The notes beneath the pieces were generated by a model, which was not told the DNA's origin, ran no database searches, and saw only the letters and a list, made by a program, of their open reading frames with translations. 64,000 nt of DNA. It comes from Anoplolepis gracilipes (lineage: Eukaryota; Arthropoda; Insecta; Hymenoptera; Formicidae). The stretch's first letter is position 1; each line of letters starts with the position of its first letter. The stretch lies in contig NC_132973.1 of the NCBI RefSeq assembly GCF_047496725.1, forward strand, positions 8,159,233-8,223,232, read 5' to 3'. The position numbers were made by a program, and so were the translations under genes. Shown here one piece after another: positions 49,771 through 61,843 of this stretch.

Positions 49771-52700
49771 GGGGGAGGGAGAGTGGCTATATTCGCTTTG
49801 CTGTACGCATTTCGCTACCGTAGAGAATTTAATAAGCCGCCTGCTTCCTGCTTCCATTGCATCCATCGCGACGGAATGCATTCGATCCTCGAAACAGCAC
49901 TTTCTGGTAAGTTAGAAGCTGTGGCGCATAAACGATATCTACTGCAATATTATCCACGTTTATAAAGGAGAGATATTATAAAACAGCGACAAGACTGATA
50001 TTTCACGAGCATAATAAATATTATGTGTATAATAAAATATAATTATTTTATTATTAATTATTCTTTACATTATTAGTTTGAAGTAGAATATATATATATA
50101 TATATATGCTCGTTTTTAATGAGAATTTTTATGTTGATTAATTTGTATTAAAAAGAGATCGATTTGTGTATACAAGTACATTCCAACAGATTGTTAAAAA
50201 AATTAATAGTTAAAAAAATAATACTTTGTTTTTGACCTATAATAAATTCTATCTATTTTACATGTCCTTTTATATAGCTTTCATAAAATTTATGTTTGCA
50301 TTCATATTCATTAAATCCTAATGGTCCCATTTCAAAGGGTTGAAAGGGTCTCGTTTCTAGCAAACGCGTTTATCCTCTGAAATACATGGCGCTTTCCGTA
50401 TATTAATTACCTGTTAAAAATGACCACTGTGTAAGGGAAATGTTCCTTTAATGTGTATCTGGTTGTGTTCTCCACTCTTCGAAGCTGCGTCTGCGAAATT
50501 TTATAATTTATCACGATACTTTATGTAATTGAATTCCCAGCAGTAAAAAAATATAAAGTAATAAAAGATTTAAAAAAGATTTCGTGTAAACGCGAAAATA
50601 ATACGACAAACGTAATTATGCACATTACGTAGGAAGATAAACTTAATTGTTTTATTTTATGTTACATAAATCGGTATATATCAGTGTATGAATATATCGA
50701 TTCACAAAGCATTCTTTTCTCCTTCTTCTCTGCTTCTCTAAATTTTCTTTCATTTTCTCTTATTTCTATAACAAACACATTTATTCTTCGACATAGCGCG
50801 TTATTCGCTATACTAATTATTTCAGCATTGTGTGCAATCGGAGAATACCTCACTGTGCAATGTGTGTTAATTAGTCGTAGCAGGGTTTGATCGGGTTTGC
50901 CCAAACAGACCCGGTTGTTTGCGATCGAAACGCAATAACGCACCCACGAAACCGTGTTTCAAAACGCGATACTCTTTCTGTATAAGATCCGATATCCGAT
51001 ATCATTTACGATTGTTGGCGTAAATAAAATTATTTATCATATTGAGAGAGAGACCTCGAAATTGTATGATATTTTGCTGACGTCATATAAAATGTTTCAA
51101 GACAGATATCTAAAAACAATGTTGGAAACAGTTGTCTTAATATTTTATTAATCCTAGAATTTTACGGATTCTACGTGACATTTAGTTTATAGCGACCCGA
51201 TTCATTCTAAATATAATGTTGAACGAAGAATGAATACCGAGTAAAATAAAAAGAAATTGTAAGTTTTATTCATAAAATAAAATAATGTAATTTGATATTT
51301 CTTGTGCCATCAAGAACGCATTATGCATTAAGCAATAAATATAAAATAACATTAAACTATTCGTATTCAATGTTTTCTGGATATACAGGAGGATACATTT
51401 GTATCGTCTTACGTTAGTTTATCGATTTATCGCGAGGACAATTCCACGCGCATCCCTTTCAGTATATATTGATTATACAGTTAAGAGTAATTAGCGTTAA
51501 TTGAACGAAGAGGGAGAGTGGAATGAGAGGTCATTCCAGTTATCGAGTCTGAACGAACGATCGTTTAACGGCCAATTAAATTTCTCACCAGGTTCTGCCA
51601 ACGAGATCGCTGTTGTTTGCCGTTGTCTCGCGATTACCAACTTATTCCACAACCCTATCCAGAATCAAGCGGTCAAATTGGGCGAAGTCGGGTGAGTGTG
51701 ACTAAAAAGTTATCAAGTTAAACTAGTCGTATGTGTGAGATTATTATATAACAATATATTCTTTATTTTCTTTTATCTTAGTAATCTTTAATCTTTTCTT
51801 GAAAAAAAAATATTTTTCTCTTTTTTTTTTTTATTCTTTAGCTGTTTTTTTATCGATGATTTTTTTCAGAGAACTTGACATTAAAATAAGAGCTCTTGAT
51901 CACTAATCAATAATTAGAAAAAAAAAATAACTTTATGATTCAACTAAAATATTACGAAACGATAAAATCATATTACGTTATGAAAAGTTAACATTTATAT
52001 TTGCTTTTCTTAGAAAGCTATGAAAAGTGCGATGAAAAAATATTTGACACGTGGAATAAAGTTGCGATTTGAAAAATTATACACCTATTTTGCACCAAGA
52101 CATTCTAAAAGTGTACATTTTCTTTGTTGTCGAGTCGAATATACACTGGATTCTACTCACGCTAATCGCGTCCAGTTACCAACGAGTCTTTTGAAACTGT
52201 CACGGAAGAAAATCCTCGCCGCACCGAACGTATTTTCATCAAAGCGCTCGTTTCCGATAAAATCCCCGCGTTTTCTTCACCTCGCTTCAGAATGTAGCCG
52301 AGTTTCATCCGGCATACAAAAGCATCTTCTTCTCTTATCTCCGTGTACTTTCTCGTCCTCTATTCCATCGGATTCCTCCTTTTGTCGTTGCCCGAGCTTC
52401 AGTCCCCGACTCCACCTTCCGGCCTCTCTTGTCCCTCTTTTGCTTCCTTTATCGTCACGATATAAATCGATTCGATTTCACGATTGGAATATATAAGGAC
52501 GTGTGCAAAGATGTGAATTTCGCGAGTCTGTGACGATTCGTACACACGTGTCAAGCGGTCATAAAGTAAAAGCTTCAATCTCCAATATTCTCCATGCACC
52601 TGTTGAGCTCATTAACAAAGGGAATTTACATCTAGTCGTCAACTATATTTTTCCACTGTAAATCTTCGCCAAATGGAGTACCATATTGCAAGAAACGGAA

Positions 52701-54514
52701 ATTACTCTTTTCAAAATGACAACGATTTTTTCTCGATATATTCGAAACGAGGGAAAGATTGATTCGGGATTACGTGGTGTGAGAAATTGAAAAATAATAT
52801 GTGTACGTATGCGAGAAAGAATAGACAGACAAATAACAATGTGAGTACAATTCAGTGAAGAAGCGGAAAAATAGCTCGTTATAGACCTGATGGTGTCGCG
52901 TTTTCAGGATCTAATTAAGTGGTGACGCGTTAAAACTCCATATGAGAGCGCTCGTTTCGAGGGCGCGGATAAAATATCACGTTATACCATGCGAAACCGC
53001 GTGAATCCGCGTTGAAATATGCAACACGCATCGACGCATCGACATGAGACGAGTATGCGCGTTTTGATCAACCGGAAATTAGAATTTTAATTTCCGTGAC
53101 GCACGTCGCCGATATACACACAGATCGATCACGCAGTGCTTCTCTTAAACTATGAATTTCTCGAAAGAGAGAGGGAACTGTACATACAGATATGTATATC
53201 AGTATACATATGTAGTGCGCGAGAGAGGAAGCTATATACTTATATTAAATAATAAACTTTTTTTAATGCAAAATATACAACCTTCGCGTAATTCTATTTT
53301 ATTAACTCTCTAACGTTATAGTAAAATATTATTGGCATCTTGCACGTGATATTAAGAAGAAAATTGCCGAGGAAAAATCGGTTCCAAAAAATTGACGCCA
53401 TTATATATGATTAAAATATTGCCTCGGTGATCCCGCGACGCTCCACGTCATTTATTCATAGCGTCGGGAACGGGTCAAATTATGAGCGCGGGATGGAAGC
53501 TCATTTTAAGGGCGCGATCGATGTGACCTGAGTGGAGTGTAAGAACCGATGTCGAAATCGAGTCCGACGTTTCCACTGACTCGTGCAAATCAACGACTGA
53601 ATTATTCATCGACGACGATGCCGTTGCCCTCCTTAAAACGTCATTCGTAGTCTTGTTTTACCTTTCGTTTGATCACATTGCAGATCGATAAGCCGATAAA
53701 CCTGCCCACCCGATTGGTTTATGATGTATGAAATATGATGCATCGCTGTGACGTGTCGCTTAATACATTCACGTATACAGAATTCATGAGACACGTGCAA
53801 AAAATTTGATATCTTTGATATACCTACATTAATTTTATAGCTTTAATCGAAATTAATGAGTATTTGCAAAATTGCACGGTCTCGTGGAATAACCGAACAA
53901 AATGAAACGACATTAATTCGAAAAAAAAGAACGTTAGAACACATGCAATTTATACGCGACTATCGAGTGAATTATTAAACATCGTATTTACGAGCCCTCT
54001 CTTGCTGGAACTAGATAATAAATTCGCAAAAGGTCATTTACGAGAGAGGATCAATAAACAACTCAACACATCGTACACTAGAGAAATCACGGAAGAAAAC
54101 AAAGTGGTAACGTTAGAGATTGAGCAACGACGGAAATCTCTATTTATAGCGACTATTCTGACACACGTGCGCCGGATATCCCTCGCACGAGTCCCGTGAC
54201 GTGTCATAAAACACGCAGTTGATCTCGGCAATGGATACAAAATCGATATTTGTCTATCCTGTTGCATTGTATGATAAAAAAACAGACGGCTCCTTCACGC
54301 TCTCCTTCACGGGATCAACGAATCTTATTTTTTTCGCGTTACGCTAGTTCAAGGACGTCTTCCAATAGGAAATAACACAGGAGACGAATTATTTTGTAGT
54401 ATATTAAAAGGGAGAAAAATTCAGAAAAAAATCAAAATTAATAAATTAAAAAACCAAAACTTGACTGATAAATTTAAAAACTAAAAAGTTTGAAATTAAT
54501 AATATTTTAAATTT

Positions 54515-54515
54515 A

Positions 54516-54576
<61 letters not shown>

Positions 54577-54615
54577 TTCTCTCTTTCTCTCTTTCTCTCT
54601 CTCTCTCTTTTCTCT
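54515..54615. repeat. long CT/CTTT microsatellite
   Basis: About 100 bases of CT units with regular CTTT interruptions. Confidence 0.95.
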
Positions 54616-54778
54616 AATTGTTTTTATTCCGTTCAAGAGAATAAAAAGCATATTTTTATTTTATTCCGATAAAAAGACAATTATACATAATTACGTAGAT
54701 ATATAGTTAGATGCTAACAATGGAAAGATAATTGATAAATTAAGTGATCGAGTATCATGCTTTTTTTAATACATTTTC

Positions 54779-54801
54779 TCTTGCTTGCTTGCTTGCTTGC
54801 T
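54779..54801. repeat. (CTTG)n microsatellite
   Basis: About five and a half units. Confidence 0.9.
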
Positions 54802-55364
54802 GTCCTCTTCCATGTTCTTTCGCGACATAAAAGCAATGCTAAATTAGGACACGCTCGATAGCTCAACATAATTAAAATGCAGCTTAAGCCGATTTCCGTT
54901 GCAGCATCCAATATATACTTTTTTATCGGTTCTCTCTTTCTACTACTTTGTTTAAAAAGAAAATTGACTGAGTCGAAAGCGATTCTCGCTAAAGACAAGC
55001 AAATGTAACGTGACAGCCATTGCGTTTAATTCACGCTCGATTAAGTGCAAATGCGCATGAAAGATAGGGCGATTAAGAGATTTTGCAATGCATTTTCATA
55101 TCTTCTCGATCCTTAATCCCTCTCCCTTTCTCTTCATTAAACGAGAAAAAATATCGAGTATGTTTCAGTGATTCTAAATAACATTGTCGCATTAATCGCT
55201 CAATGATTGCAGATAAATTTTTTAAAAATAAATTTAAAGTAAAATAAATTCTTCCTCGGCGAAAGTCTAATTGGATGCAACGAGATATAAAACCGATCTA
55301 GTTTTCAGTTAATTCTGAAACAAAAATTATAATGTTGATTGGTACAAATTGATATCATAAATAA

Positions 55365-55583
55365 TCGGATCCTGCCGACAAGCAGATTCTTTGGAGTAAT
55401 TCATTTCTTAGCGAAAAGGTCGAGGATGTTACCTGCGCAATATCCTCTGGATGGTCTATAAATTGGAATTACAAAGATCAAGCCCCCGGCTATTGTGTGT
55501 TATGTGGGTATTGTAACTCGCACGAATATCTCAGGATGTTAATCCTGCAAATCCACGAGACAGTAGTCTTCTCTAAAATTTAA
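55365..55583 (+). CDS. Cys-containing open frame without ATG, unrecognised
   Basis: A 72-codon frame bounded by TAA on both sides contains WSINWNYKDQAPGYCVLCGY followed by CNSHEYLRM. Residues C44, C47, C50 and H53 form a close C-x2-C-x2-C-x2-H group that looks like a metal-binding or disulphide cluster. There is no ATG in the first 57 codons, so it would have to be an internal or terminal exon or a remnant. No strong acceptor is visible upstream. GC content is higher than in the flanks. No family recognised; chance is possible. Confidence 0.2.
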   Translation, partial: SDPADKQILWSNSFLSEKVEDVTCAISSGWSINWNYKDQAPGYCVLCGYCNSHEYLRMLILQIHETVVFSKI

Positions 55584-57988
55584 CAATAGCTTAGCAATTC
55601 GTGGATTATGCAATAAATATATGTTTGTCTTTATATAATGTGCCAATTATTTAATAAATTTGTTAAAAATTTTAAATTAAAAAAAATTAAACACACAAAA
55701 ATTTCAAAAATTTCAAAAATAGCATTCTAATCTATATTTACAGTAAAATATCTTTTAACATGTTTCTTGCAGAGAGTATTTTAAAAGTTAAAAAAGACTT
55801 TGCGGGAGATTTTAGCAGACCAATATATTTTTATTGCGAGTCGACAAGAAGTAACGCGCGACACGAAGTATCTGAATATTATCAGCTATATGCAGCCGAT
55901 TTCCTCTCATCCTCCTTTCCCGCCCTCGAACAGCCACAGATTCCTGGCTATTTCGTGATAGCATCGATTTTCCATTTCTTTCGCTTCGCTTCCAGAAAAG
56001 GAATCACGTCGTTATTACATAATCATTATAATATCGTTTGCATCAATATAAATGTGATCAATATTTATCGTAGCAACATGTACATCGGGTGTTTTAGAAA
56101 TTTTTGCACATTTTTATCCGTTCGAATTCTTTACATCGGTGGATTTTCTCCCTCGTAACAAAGATTTGTTTAGACATTTTTCCAAAATATTTTTCTAATA
56201 AATATTTTTTTAACGTTTAAATAAATTTATTTAATTAATATATTTTAATAATTGAATCAATACTATTTTATAACGAGTTGCAATAATAATGTTAATAATT
56301 AAATTAATAATATTCTTACGCAGCTATTACGCTCGGATTGAAATGTTATTAAAATGAAATAATTATACGAATATTACAAAACTGATAAATATCGCTATGA
56401 TTGACGAGATGTTTCATTATCAGGATATTTATCAACCACGGTTTCAATATTTCGTTCCAAAAGAAAAGCAAATGTATGGAAAAGTACATTTGAGAAGAAA
56501 AACGCGAAGTATATTACGCACATATTTTTCACTTTTATCGACTTTTTTGCGTTTTTTTTTTTTTAAGCCGATTTTACAAAGGTGCTCTCGTTTCGAACAC
56601 AGCTGGCTTCGGACGCGAACTATCGTCTCTAATTACTTCGCTCTCTTTCCGACGATATTCTGTTTATTCCAGAGGATAGAAGGTCTGTCTAACGCATAAA
56701 ACCATCCGCGAACGACAACAAAAAGGAATGCAAATATACAAATACGCGAATGGGAAGAACGGATATTTCTCGCTCGCGGTATTGAAAAATTGAGTGCTCC
56801 GGCGCAAAACTTGGGAAACGTGGGTCATTCTTTTGTTCCCCTCCCTTTCCGACGAGAATTTCGGCTCTATATATTTTCTACATATTTTTGATAGTTCTGT
56901 TCTGCCGGTTCGAAAAGTCACGTGGAAAATATTGACCGTGCTCGCGCGGAAATACAATCGCGCATAAAATATGCGATAGTGAATCGTGGGGAATAAAATG
57001 GTAAAATATTAGTATATTTTTCGAACGTCATCTTGAAAAGTTTGGAGAGAATTTACGCTAATTTAGAGAGAAAAATTAAAAAAAAATATAAAATAGTTTT
57101 CATACTATTTGCATTTTTTGTACCAAGCTCTTGTTCCGCCCGTCTCTCTTTTGATGACGCAATTTAAATTCAATTTCCTCTTTTCGATCGGGAAACTAGT
57201 AAAAATGGAAACTGATGTTGCGGCGACAAAGTACTCGTTTGGCTCGAGCCGAATATATTAAATACAAAATGCAAAGGCAAATATTACCGTATAATATATC
57301 GCTTTATGCGCAACGCTTTATGCTACGTCTCTCTATTTCTCTTTCGCATTTCTTCATCTCGACGCATGGAGATGTAAGATACATGCGTACGTACTACGGT
57401 TACGTGTTTTATCGCTCGCTTCTCGCCGAATGTAGGTTACATCGTGATACCAAACAAAAGCGAGAGCAAAAAGACCAAGAAAGTTCGAAAGAATACCGTA
57501 TTTCTGTATGTGATGCGCAACGATAAGAGGAATTTACGATCGTAAAATGCAAAATCATCGCTTCCCACGGGTACTCTAGACGAAATACAAATCAACTCGT
57601 CGAAAACAAGCACATCTTCGCAAAGTTATTTTGATATATCTACTAGAGAAAACAACTCGAACATTGAATTTGTGCGAAAGAAAATCTTCAAAGATTTAGG
57701 GCAATGGAGGAAAAATGTTGTATGAGAAAATATTATTTCATCACACTATTTAAATAATACCATATTATTTAATTTTACTTTTACATTATTCTTTCATTTC
57801 TTTTATTATTTCTAGTAATTGTTAAAACAAAAAATTATAATCGGATAAAAATGTGAAATAAAAATTATTGATAATGATAATAATAAGTATTGTCGAACAC
57901 ATTGGCATGATTCGAAATATGATAATATATGTCTTATGTTCTATAAATATTTATTCACTAAACTGCACATCTCCCAGGCACGGAAAAG
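55584..57988. other. non-coding stretch
   Basis: No gene is recognised. Frames of 132 residues (55760-56158) and about 100 residues (56397-56699, 57215-57526) lack recognisable motifs. A TACATCGGGTGTTTTAGAAA motif at 56081-56100 resembles the ACAGGGTGT ends. Confidence 0.5.
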
Positions 57989-58168
57989 TTATTGTAGTTT
58001 CAGAGTTATAGTTTGTGTGCGAAAGCCTCCAGGTCGATACAAGGGGATTAAATCTAAACCCTTTCTCGGCTGTTTTGGCTTCGAAGCATTCTCGATCCAA
58101 GTATCGAGAGCCCGTTGGCCATTTCCGTCTCTCGTCGGTCGTCGAAACCCACGCACGTTTCTAATATC
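57989..58168 (-). CDS. exon-like open frame after an acceptor, unrecognised
   Basis: On the minus strand CGCTTTTCAACGCTTCAG is followed by a 59-codon frame starting at 58168 and ending at TAA (57989-57991). It reads DIRNVRGFRRPTRDGNGQ, then LDTWIENASKPKQPRKGL and YRPGGFRTQTITLKLQ: basic, Pro/Gly-containing and without low complexity. It has no ATG, so it would be a terminal exon. A different forward frame is open over the same bases. No family recognised. Confidence 0.2.
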   Translation of the reverse strand, partial: DIRNVRGFRRPTRDGNGQRALDTWIENASKPKQPRKGLDLIPLYRPGGFRTQTITLKLQ

Positions 58169-58710
58169 CTGAAGCGTTGAAAAGCGATAAGAGATTATTT
58201 TTCCGTAAATATTTTTTCAAATTATCGATTTTCTCTCTATATTACGTTCTGAAGAGAGAATTGTATTAGATGCTTTTTGTTCCTCTTAACGTGACCTTTA
58301 GCAGGAGTAAAGAAAAAAAGTCCCGTAATTGACTTGAAATTGAAGAATTTTCTTGTCACCTTCGTTTCGTACTCTTGTTATTTAACGTTCGCTCTTAATC
58401 CTATTGCAAAGAGCACTTTTTAAACACAAAGCCTGAATACAGTGTGTTGTAGAATCAGCTGTAAATGAACACGCAATGTTATTTTTCGCGAAATATCGGT
58501 TTTTATCGGTGAAAGAATAACGAGACATCGATAGCTTTCGAATTATAAAGCGTTGAAAATGAAAGCAAATTATCGTGAATTGAGTCTGGCAGCCAAAAAT
58601 AATTAACGGAACATAATTTGTGTTCAGTTTGTAGACTTTCATCGAAACTTTATGGGAATAATTAATTTCATCTCTTCCTATCTTAACAAACACACGTACA
58701 ATCTTTTATA
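58169..58710. other. non-coding stretch
   Basis: No gene, repeat or motif is recognised. Confidence 0.5.
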
Positions 58711-59134
58711 CACAGAAAAAAAAAGTAAATGTCAAATCAAAACTCATATACTCATATGAACGCATTTATTGTTTCATATATACGCAACAATTTATAATCT
58801 TCTTGGAAGAATTTAAAAATCTTAAATTTTAACAATATTATAATTTTATTTCAATAATATCCGATTGTTATTTCTAGAAGAAAACAATTATTTTAACTCT
58901 AAGAAAATTACAATCTTCCATTTGAACATGTGTTATTTTCTATCCAACATTTTTTCCTCTCCATTCAAGAAAATTATTCTTAAATAACAGGAATATATTT
59001 TTCTCGTTTGACCTATATAAAATGTCTTTATTCAAGCAATATTTCTTTGTTTAACGCAATATAATCTCATTTCAAGATTTACATTTTGAAACTAAAGACA
59101 TTGTTAAAATATAAGAATATTCCTTTTTTCTGTG
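58711..59134. mobile_element. MITE with CACAGAAAAAA ends and TA duplication
   Basis: CACAGAAAAAA at the left border is matched by the inverted TTTTTTCTGTG at the right border, 424 bp apart. TA flanks both sides (58709-58710 and 59135-59136). The interior is AT-rich with no frame. TA duplication plus short inverted termini indicate a non-autonomous Tc1/mariner-type insertion. It shares the subterminal AAGTAAATG with the element at 35744. Confidence 0.8.
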
Positions 59135-60571
59135 TACACATGACGCACACAAGTTTATATATTGTTTTAAATTATATTTTATACCGCAAATTATTGACGA
59201 TTCAAGAAACACGAGCTATCAATTAATGAAATTAACATTAATTAAATTAGATTAAATTAAATTTAAGAACATCCTCGTCGTGACATTTTAATATCTATTG
59301 AGAAATTATGCTCAGTTCGAATAGGACGAGCGATGAGAAATGCAATATACATACATACGATTTATTTAAAAAGCCCTTTAAAAATTCGTTATGAACCATT
59401 GCTCGCGGCCATTCAATATAAATTCAGAACGATCGTCATGCAAACAACGGATCGGTTATAAAAAAAATTTATTTTTAGTACGTGACTGACAAATTGGCTG
59501 AATTGGACAGTTTTTTATATGAAGCGATGGTCATATCTCTCTCTACATATAACGTGTTTAGTTTGTTCGACTGATGAGAAATTGAGAAAGATTTTTATGC
59601 GGAGGTTATTTTTTCTTCGAAAGCATATCGATTTTTCTAATAAATTTCTTTCTATCATTTCCATATTGTATTTAAGATTAACTTTTTTCTTTAATTCAAG
59701 ATAGTACTAAATATTTATTTATTTATTTATTTAATATTCATATCGTACAATATTGTTAACGCGATAAATTCTAGTTGTTTTCAGACACCTTGTTGGTAGA
59801 AATCCATCGCGAATTCTGTCAGAGATAATGGATTGTCTGAAATAGTTCTAGACTGAGATGAAATTCTACGAGACGCGATCCTTCCGTAAATGCAAGGAAA
59901 ATCGATCGTTTGTTACGTTTGTGGTGGAATCGCGTGGGTAAACTTCATTAGGACGCTTCTCGATACAAGATATTTCAACGGATAATAATTCTTCAGTAAA
60001 GAGAGAGAGTCACCTTAAATTATGATGTACGGGAGAAAAATTGTCGAATCGTACACGCGAGTCGAGCAAAACGTCCATGGATTAACGATTACGAGCACGA
60101 TTATCTTCGACTTTATCGAATCGGTATGATTAATCCATTACGACAGTGTAAAAACAATCCACAAAATACATCATCATATTACGTTATTGGAGCGTTCCGG
60201 ATGAACTTTCGCGTACACGCGAAAAATATTATTCCAAATTATTTTCGTGTTTACATCTCTCAACCTAAAAATTATTAAATCCATTTAGACCGGCTATATA
60301 ATTCATGACAGAGCGAATTTTATTTATAAATTTATGGGCCACGTATAATAGAAAAACATTTACAAAATCAGAATGCATATCAACACGTATATATATATAT
60401 ATGTAGAATGCGTATATCATAATAAATCAGAATATGCCTGGCACATGTAAAATCATAAATGAAATTTTGTCCTAAATTCTGTCACGAATTATAGATCGTG
60501 TAATAAAACGAAGGCTTTAGCGTAATCAATAATCTAATCGATCCGATTATTTGAAGCATGTTTCTCTCTCT

Positions 60572-60607
<36 letters not shown>

Positions 60608-61485
60608 ATATTTTTTTTCCGATAAAATCACAAAGGAGCTCTCTCTTGCACGCGGCTAAAAGGTTAAAGGTTAGTAGTGCACTGTTAATACTTTGCGCGC
60701 AATTAAGTGGCTATTAAGTGGGCGGTACGGTTTGACCCACCTAATCCAGTTTTACCCTCCACCCCCTCTCTCTACCCCTTTCGTCTGTCATGATGCTCGC
60801 GCAGGGACATCGACAATGTCGAGCGTGGGACGAATGGTTTACTTTCGTGAAAATTTGTTCCACCGATAATAAACTGACCGCTCTCAAGTGAAATCAGCGC
60901 AATTAAAATGACATGGAGCAATAAAAGCGAAAACCGGAATTTGATTTTCACGATATTTGTCCAGTTAGATTCGCACAGCGAATCATCGATGGTCCCTCTC
61001 GATGGGCCGACAAATCCGAATTATTTCTCGCTGCGAGACGATAAATCGAACGATTAAATCTCACGCTCGAAGGCTGACCTATCCCGGCCAAAAACGTGTA
61101 ACGCGCCGGAGCGGAAATTGAAGGGGGTTTTATAAAATGCTTTACGAACGCGAGTCGGGTTGAATTGCGAAATTTCACGATTGCCTCCACGTAGACGCTG
61201 TAATTAAAACTTGTTTGTCGGCTCGTACGAGAGCTGCTGCGGAAAATTGGTAACAAAAGGAAATAATAAAATCATACAGTACACCCATATATTTTCAGCT
61301 CGTAAAAAGACGGAATGTACAATATATATATCGGAAATTCTTATTCGATACGTAAAACATGATATTATTAGTGTCACGTTATTGTTAGAACTTTTAGAAA
61401 GAATATTTCTTCCGGGAGATATTTTTCGAGACGCCAATCGCAGTCTATTGTCGTGGCTCTATTTTCGATGGCGCCCAAATGTTCT
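59135..61485. other. non-coding stretch
   Basis: No gene is recognised. It holds ATTT repeats at 59712-59732, a poly(T) tract at 60575-60606 and a CpG-richer part at 60780-61200. I looked for the N-terminal half of the mariner transposase upstream of 61486 and did not find a recognisable trace. Confidence 0.5.
60575..60606. repeat. poly(T) tract, 32 bases
   Basis: A T run following CT units. Confidence 0.9.
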
Positions 61486-61843
61486 CTCGACCGATTGATC
61501 TTTGCTGGAAGGAGAAATTGCTCGCAAAGAATACAGTAAAGTCCTACGACATTTTGCATTAGGACAATGCATCCTGCGCGACAGTTTTCGACCTTTCCCC
61601 TTCCAAAAACACTTCAGTGCTTCCGCAACTTTGCTGTACTTTACAGACTACCGGCCATCGTCGCCGAAAGGCAACCTCTTTCCTCCTCGTAGGAACCGAA
61701 GAATCGCCCGAAAGGACATTATTTTGCCACGATCGATAACATCCAGAGCATCGTAACCGAATCGCCCGAAGAAGAAAACTTGCGGTTGCGCTTCCGTAAA
61801 AGTGTGGAGGAACTGCGAGGAATCTATTTTCGGAGGAGACAAC
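61486..61843 (+). pseudogene. decayed mariner transposase, C-terminal half
   Basis: Mariner-family landmarks occur in the right order and spacing but in shifting frames. A piece reading LDRL (61486), then LEGEIARK (61505), corresponds to the segment before the second catalytic Asp. Next come ILH, a TAG, and DNA at 61563-61571, matching the family HHDNA motif with the Asp kept. Then SKNTSVLPQ (61602), YFTDYRPS (61637, family YSPDLAPS), NLFP (61673), KGHYFATIDNIQ (about 61711) and a C-terminal WRNC...FGGDN (61805-61843, family W-R-x-C and YFEGDN). There is one stop and at least three frame changes. The third catalytic Asp after APS is replaced. The N-terminal half and first Asp are not found. 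Motif identities come from knowledge of mariner (DD34D) transposases; the alignment was made by eye. Confidence 0.8.

Larger units (their letters stand above)
48593..55364. other. gene-poor stretch
   Basis: No gene is recognised. It contains a GA-rich microsatellite (49721-49770), a (TA)n run near 50090-50107, a CRE-like TGACGTCA at 51078-51085, a 158-residue forward frame at 52020-52496 without recognisable motif, and a long CT tract (54515-54615). Confidence 0.5.

Noticed and set aside
52020..52496. 158-residue forward frame
   Set aside because: Composition shifts from Lys-rich to Ser/Leu/Pro-rich following base composition. No domain recognised.
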